Of a DNA stretch of 64,000 nucleotides, positions 63,703-64,000 are shown piece by piece. A program made the translations under genes and the position numbers. Origin of the DNA: Sphingobacterium olei (GTDB lineage: Bacteria > Bacteroidota > Bacteroidia > Sphingobacteriales > Sphingobacteriaceae); contig NZ_SUME01000013.1 of assembly GCF_005048855.1 (NCBI RefSeq), positions 37,834 through 101,833 of the forward strand. Reading direction: 5' to 3'. Below the pieces are notes generated by a model. That model searched no databases, had not been told where the DNA came from, and worked only from the letters and a program-made list of their open reading frames with translations. The number at the start of each line of letters is the position of its first letter. Position 1 is the stretch's first letter.

Positions 63703-64000
63703 ATGAAAAAACTACTAATACTGATCTGTATTTCTTTTCTTAGCTTCGGAGCATTCGCCCAAAAAAAATATGTGCGAATGGTCGATTCAGAGATGAAACG
63801 TAATCCTGAAGCCTGGATGCTTGATTTTTCAAAAGCGCCGAAATGGAACTACTGTCACGGATTAGTGTCGCAGTCGATATTACAAACTTACGATAAGACT
63901 GGAGAGCGCAAATACTACGCGTATATTTATGATTATGTAGACACCATGATCAATGAAAGCGGTGATATATTGGGGTATAAGCCACAAGAATACAATATAG
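63703..64000 (+). CDS. Glycoside hydrolase family 105 (partial)
   Basis: The first 99 residues of a GH105-type unsaturated rhamnogalacturonyl hydrolase, cut by the right window edge. A signal peptide (MKKLLILICISFLSFGAFAQ) is followed by WNYCHGLVSQSIL and a YAYIYDYVDTMI segment typical of the family start. In-frame ATG codons exist at 63697 and 63703; the second gives the better signal. It belongs to the pectin locus that begins at GH88. Confidence 0.82.
   Translation, partial: MKKLLILICISFLSFGAFAQKKYVRMVDSEMKRNPEAWMLDFSKAPKWNYCHGLVSQSILQTYDKTGERKYYAYIYDYVDTMINESGDILGYKPQEYNI

Noticed and set aside
1..64000. tRNA, rRNA, CRISPR arrays, prophage or intact insertion sequences
   Set aside because: None was seen on reading the gaps; no regularly spaced repeats and no transposase or integrase motifs among the genes. 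A covariance-model scan was not possible here.

Overview
The window looks like chromosomal DNA from a member of the Bacteroidota, most likely a Sphingobacterium-like genus of the Sphingobacteriaceae. The evidence is a SusC/Oar-type TonB-dependent receptor, a hybrid two-component (HTCS) sensor start beside pectin-degrading enzymes, PUR-alpha-like DUF3276 and DUF4296 proteins, an ABC permease fused to an M1 peptidase, a LytS/LytTR pair, many lipoproteins, few Shine-Dalgarno sites and TAnnTTTG-type -7 promoter elements. The genus is inference, because there is no rRNA in the window. No rRNA, tRNA, CRISPR array, prophage or intact insertion sequence was seen.

Layout. 1-5988 (minus strand): a PLP enzyme of the SbnA/cysteine synthase type cut by the window edge, a luciferase-like oxidoreductase, a THUMP-like methyltransferase overlapping aspartate kinase, a DUF3298-type lipoprotein and YggS. 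6148-13405 (plus): a DUF4296 lipoprotein, MutS2, an MgtC-like protein and a large Oar-like outer-membrane receptor. 13600-16603: a small acidic protein, a LOG-family protein, RecR and an MFS transporter. 16804-18490: a 5'-nucleotidase split into two overlapping genes. 18690-22882: three exported proteins of unknown function. 22909-29959: YceI, an ABC transporter whose permease carries an aminopeptidase domain, and an ABC-F ATPase. 30110-34257: a sodium:alanine symporter, a tiny membrane protein, cold-shock genes and a fatty-acid desaturase. 34449-41013 (minus): PurH, PurN, a serine hydrolase and a LiaF-like/LytS/LytTR operon. 41259-48429 (plus): DUF3276, a DPP IV-like peptidase, a membrane protein, Dxr, RseP and a SRPBCC protein. 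49322-55702: a complete TPP riboswitch followed by thiS-thiC-tenI/thiE-thiE-thiG-thiH-thiF. 55904-60343: an acyl-CoA dehydrogenase overlapping an FKBP isomerase, and a PoxB-like enzyme. 60697-64000: a pectin/rhamnogalacturonan locus (GH88, truncated HTCS, pectinesterase, GH105).

How genes work together. The best-defined unit is the riboswitch-controlled thiamine operon: ThiS, ThiF, ThiG and ThiH make the thiazole, ThiC the pyrimidine, and ThiE joins them; no thiD is present. Dxr and RseP are adjacent, as in many bacteria. PurH and PurN sit together and serve IMP synthesis. At the right edge, pectinesterase would de-esterify pectin and the GH88/GH105 enzymes would hydrolyse the unsaturated oligosaccharides left by lyases that are not in the window. 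That locus seems damaged: the HTCS sensor stops after 150 residues and runs directly into a pectinesterase without a signal peptide, which suggests a deletion.

Most of the window is ordinary core genome, and I did not find a clear undescribed defence or mobile system. The points most worth a second look are the HTCS-pectinesterase junction, the transporter-peptidase fusion, the split nucleotidase with two export routes, the related exported pair at 19501-22882, a 29-residue membrane protein missed by length cut-offs, and two palindromic intergenic repeats.
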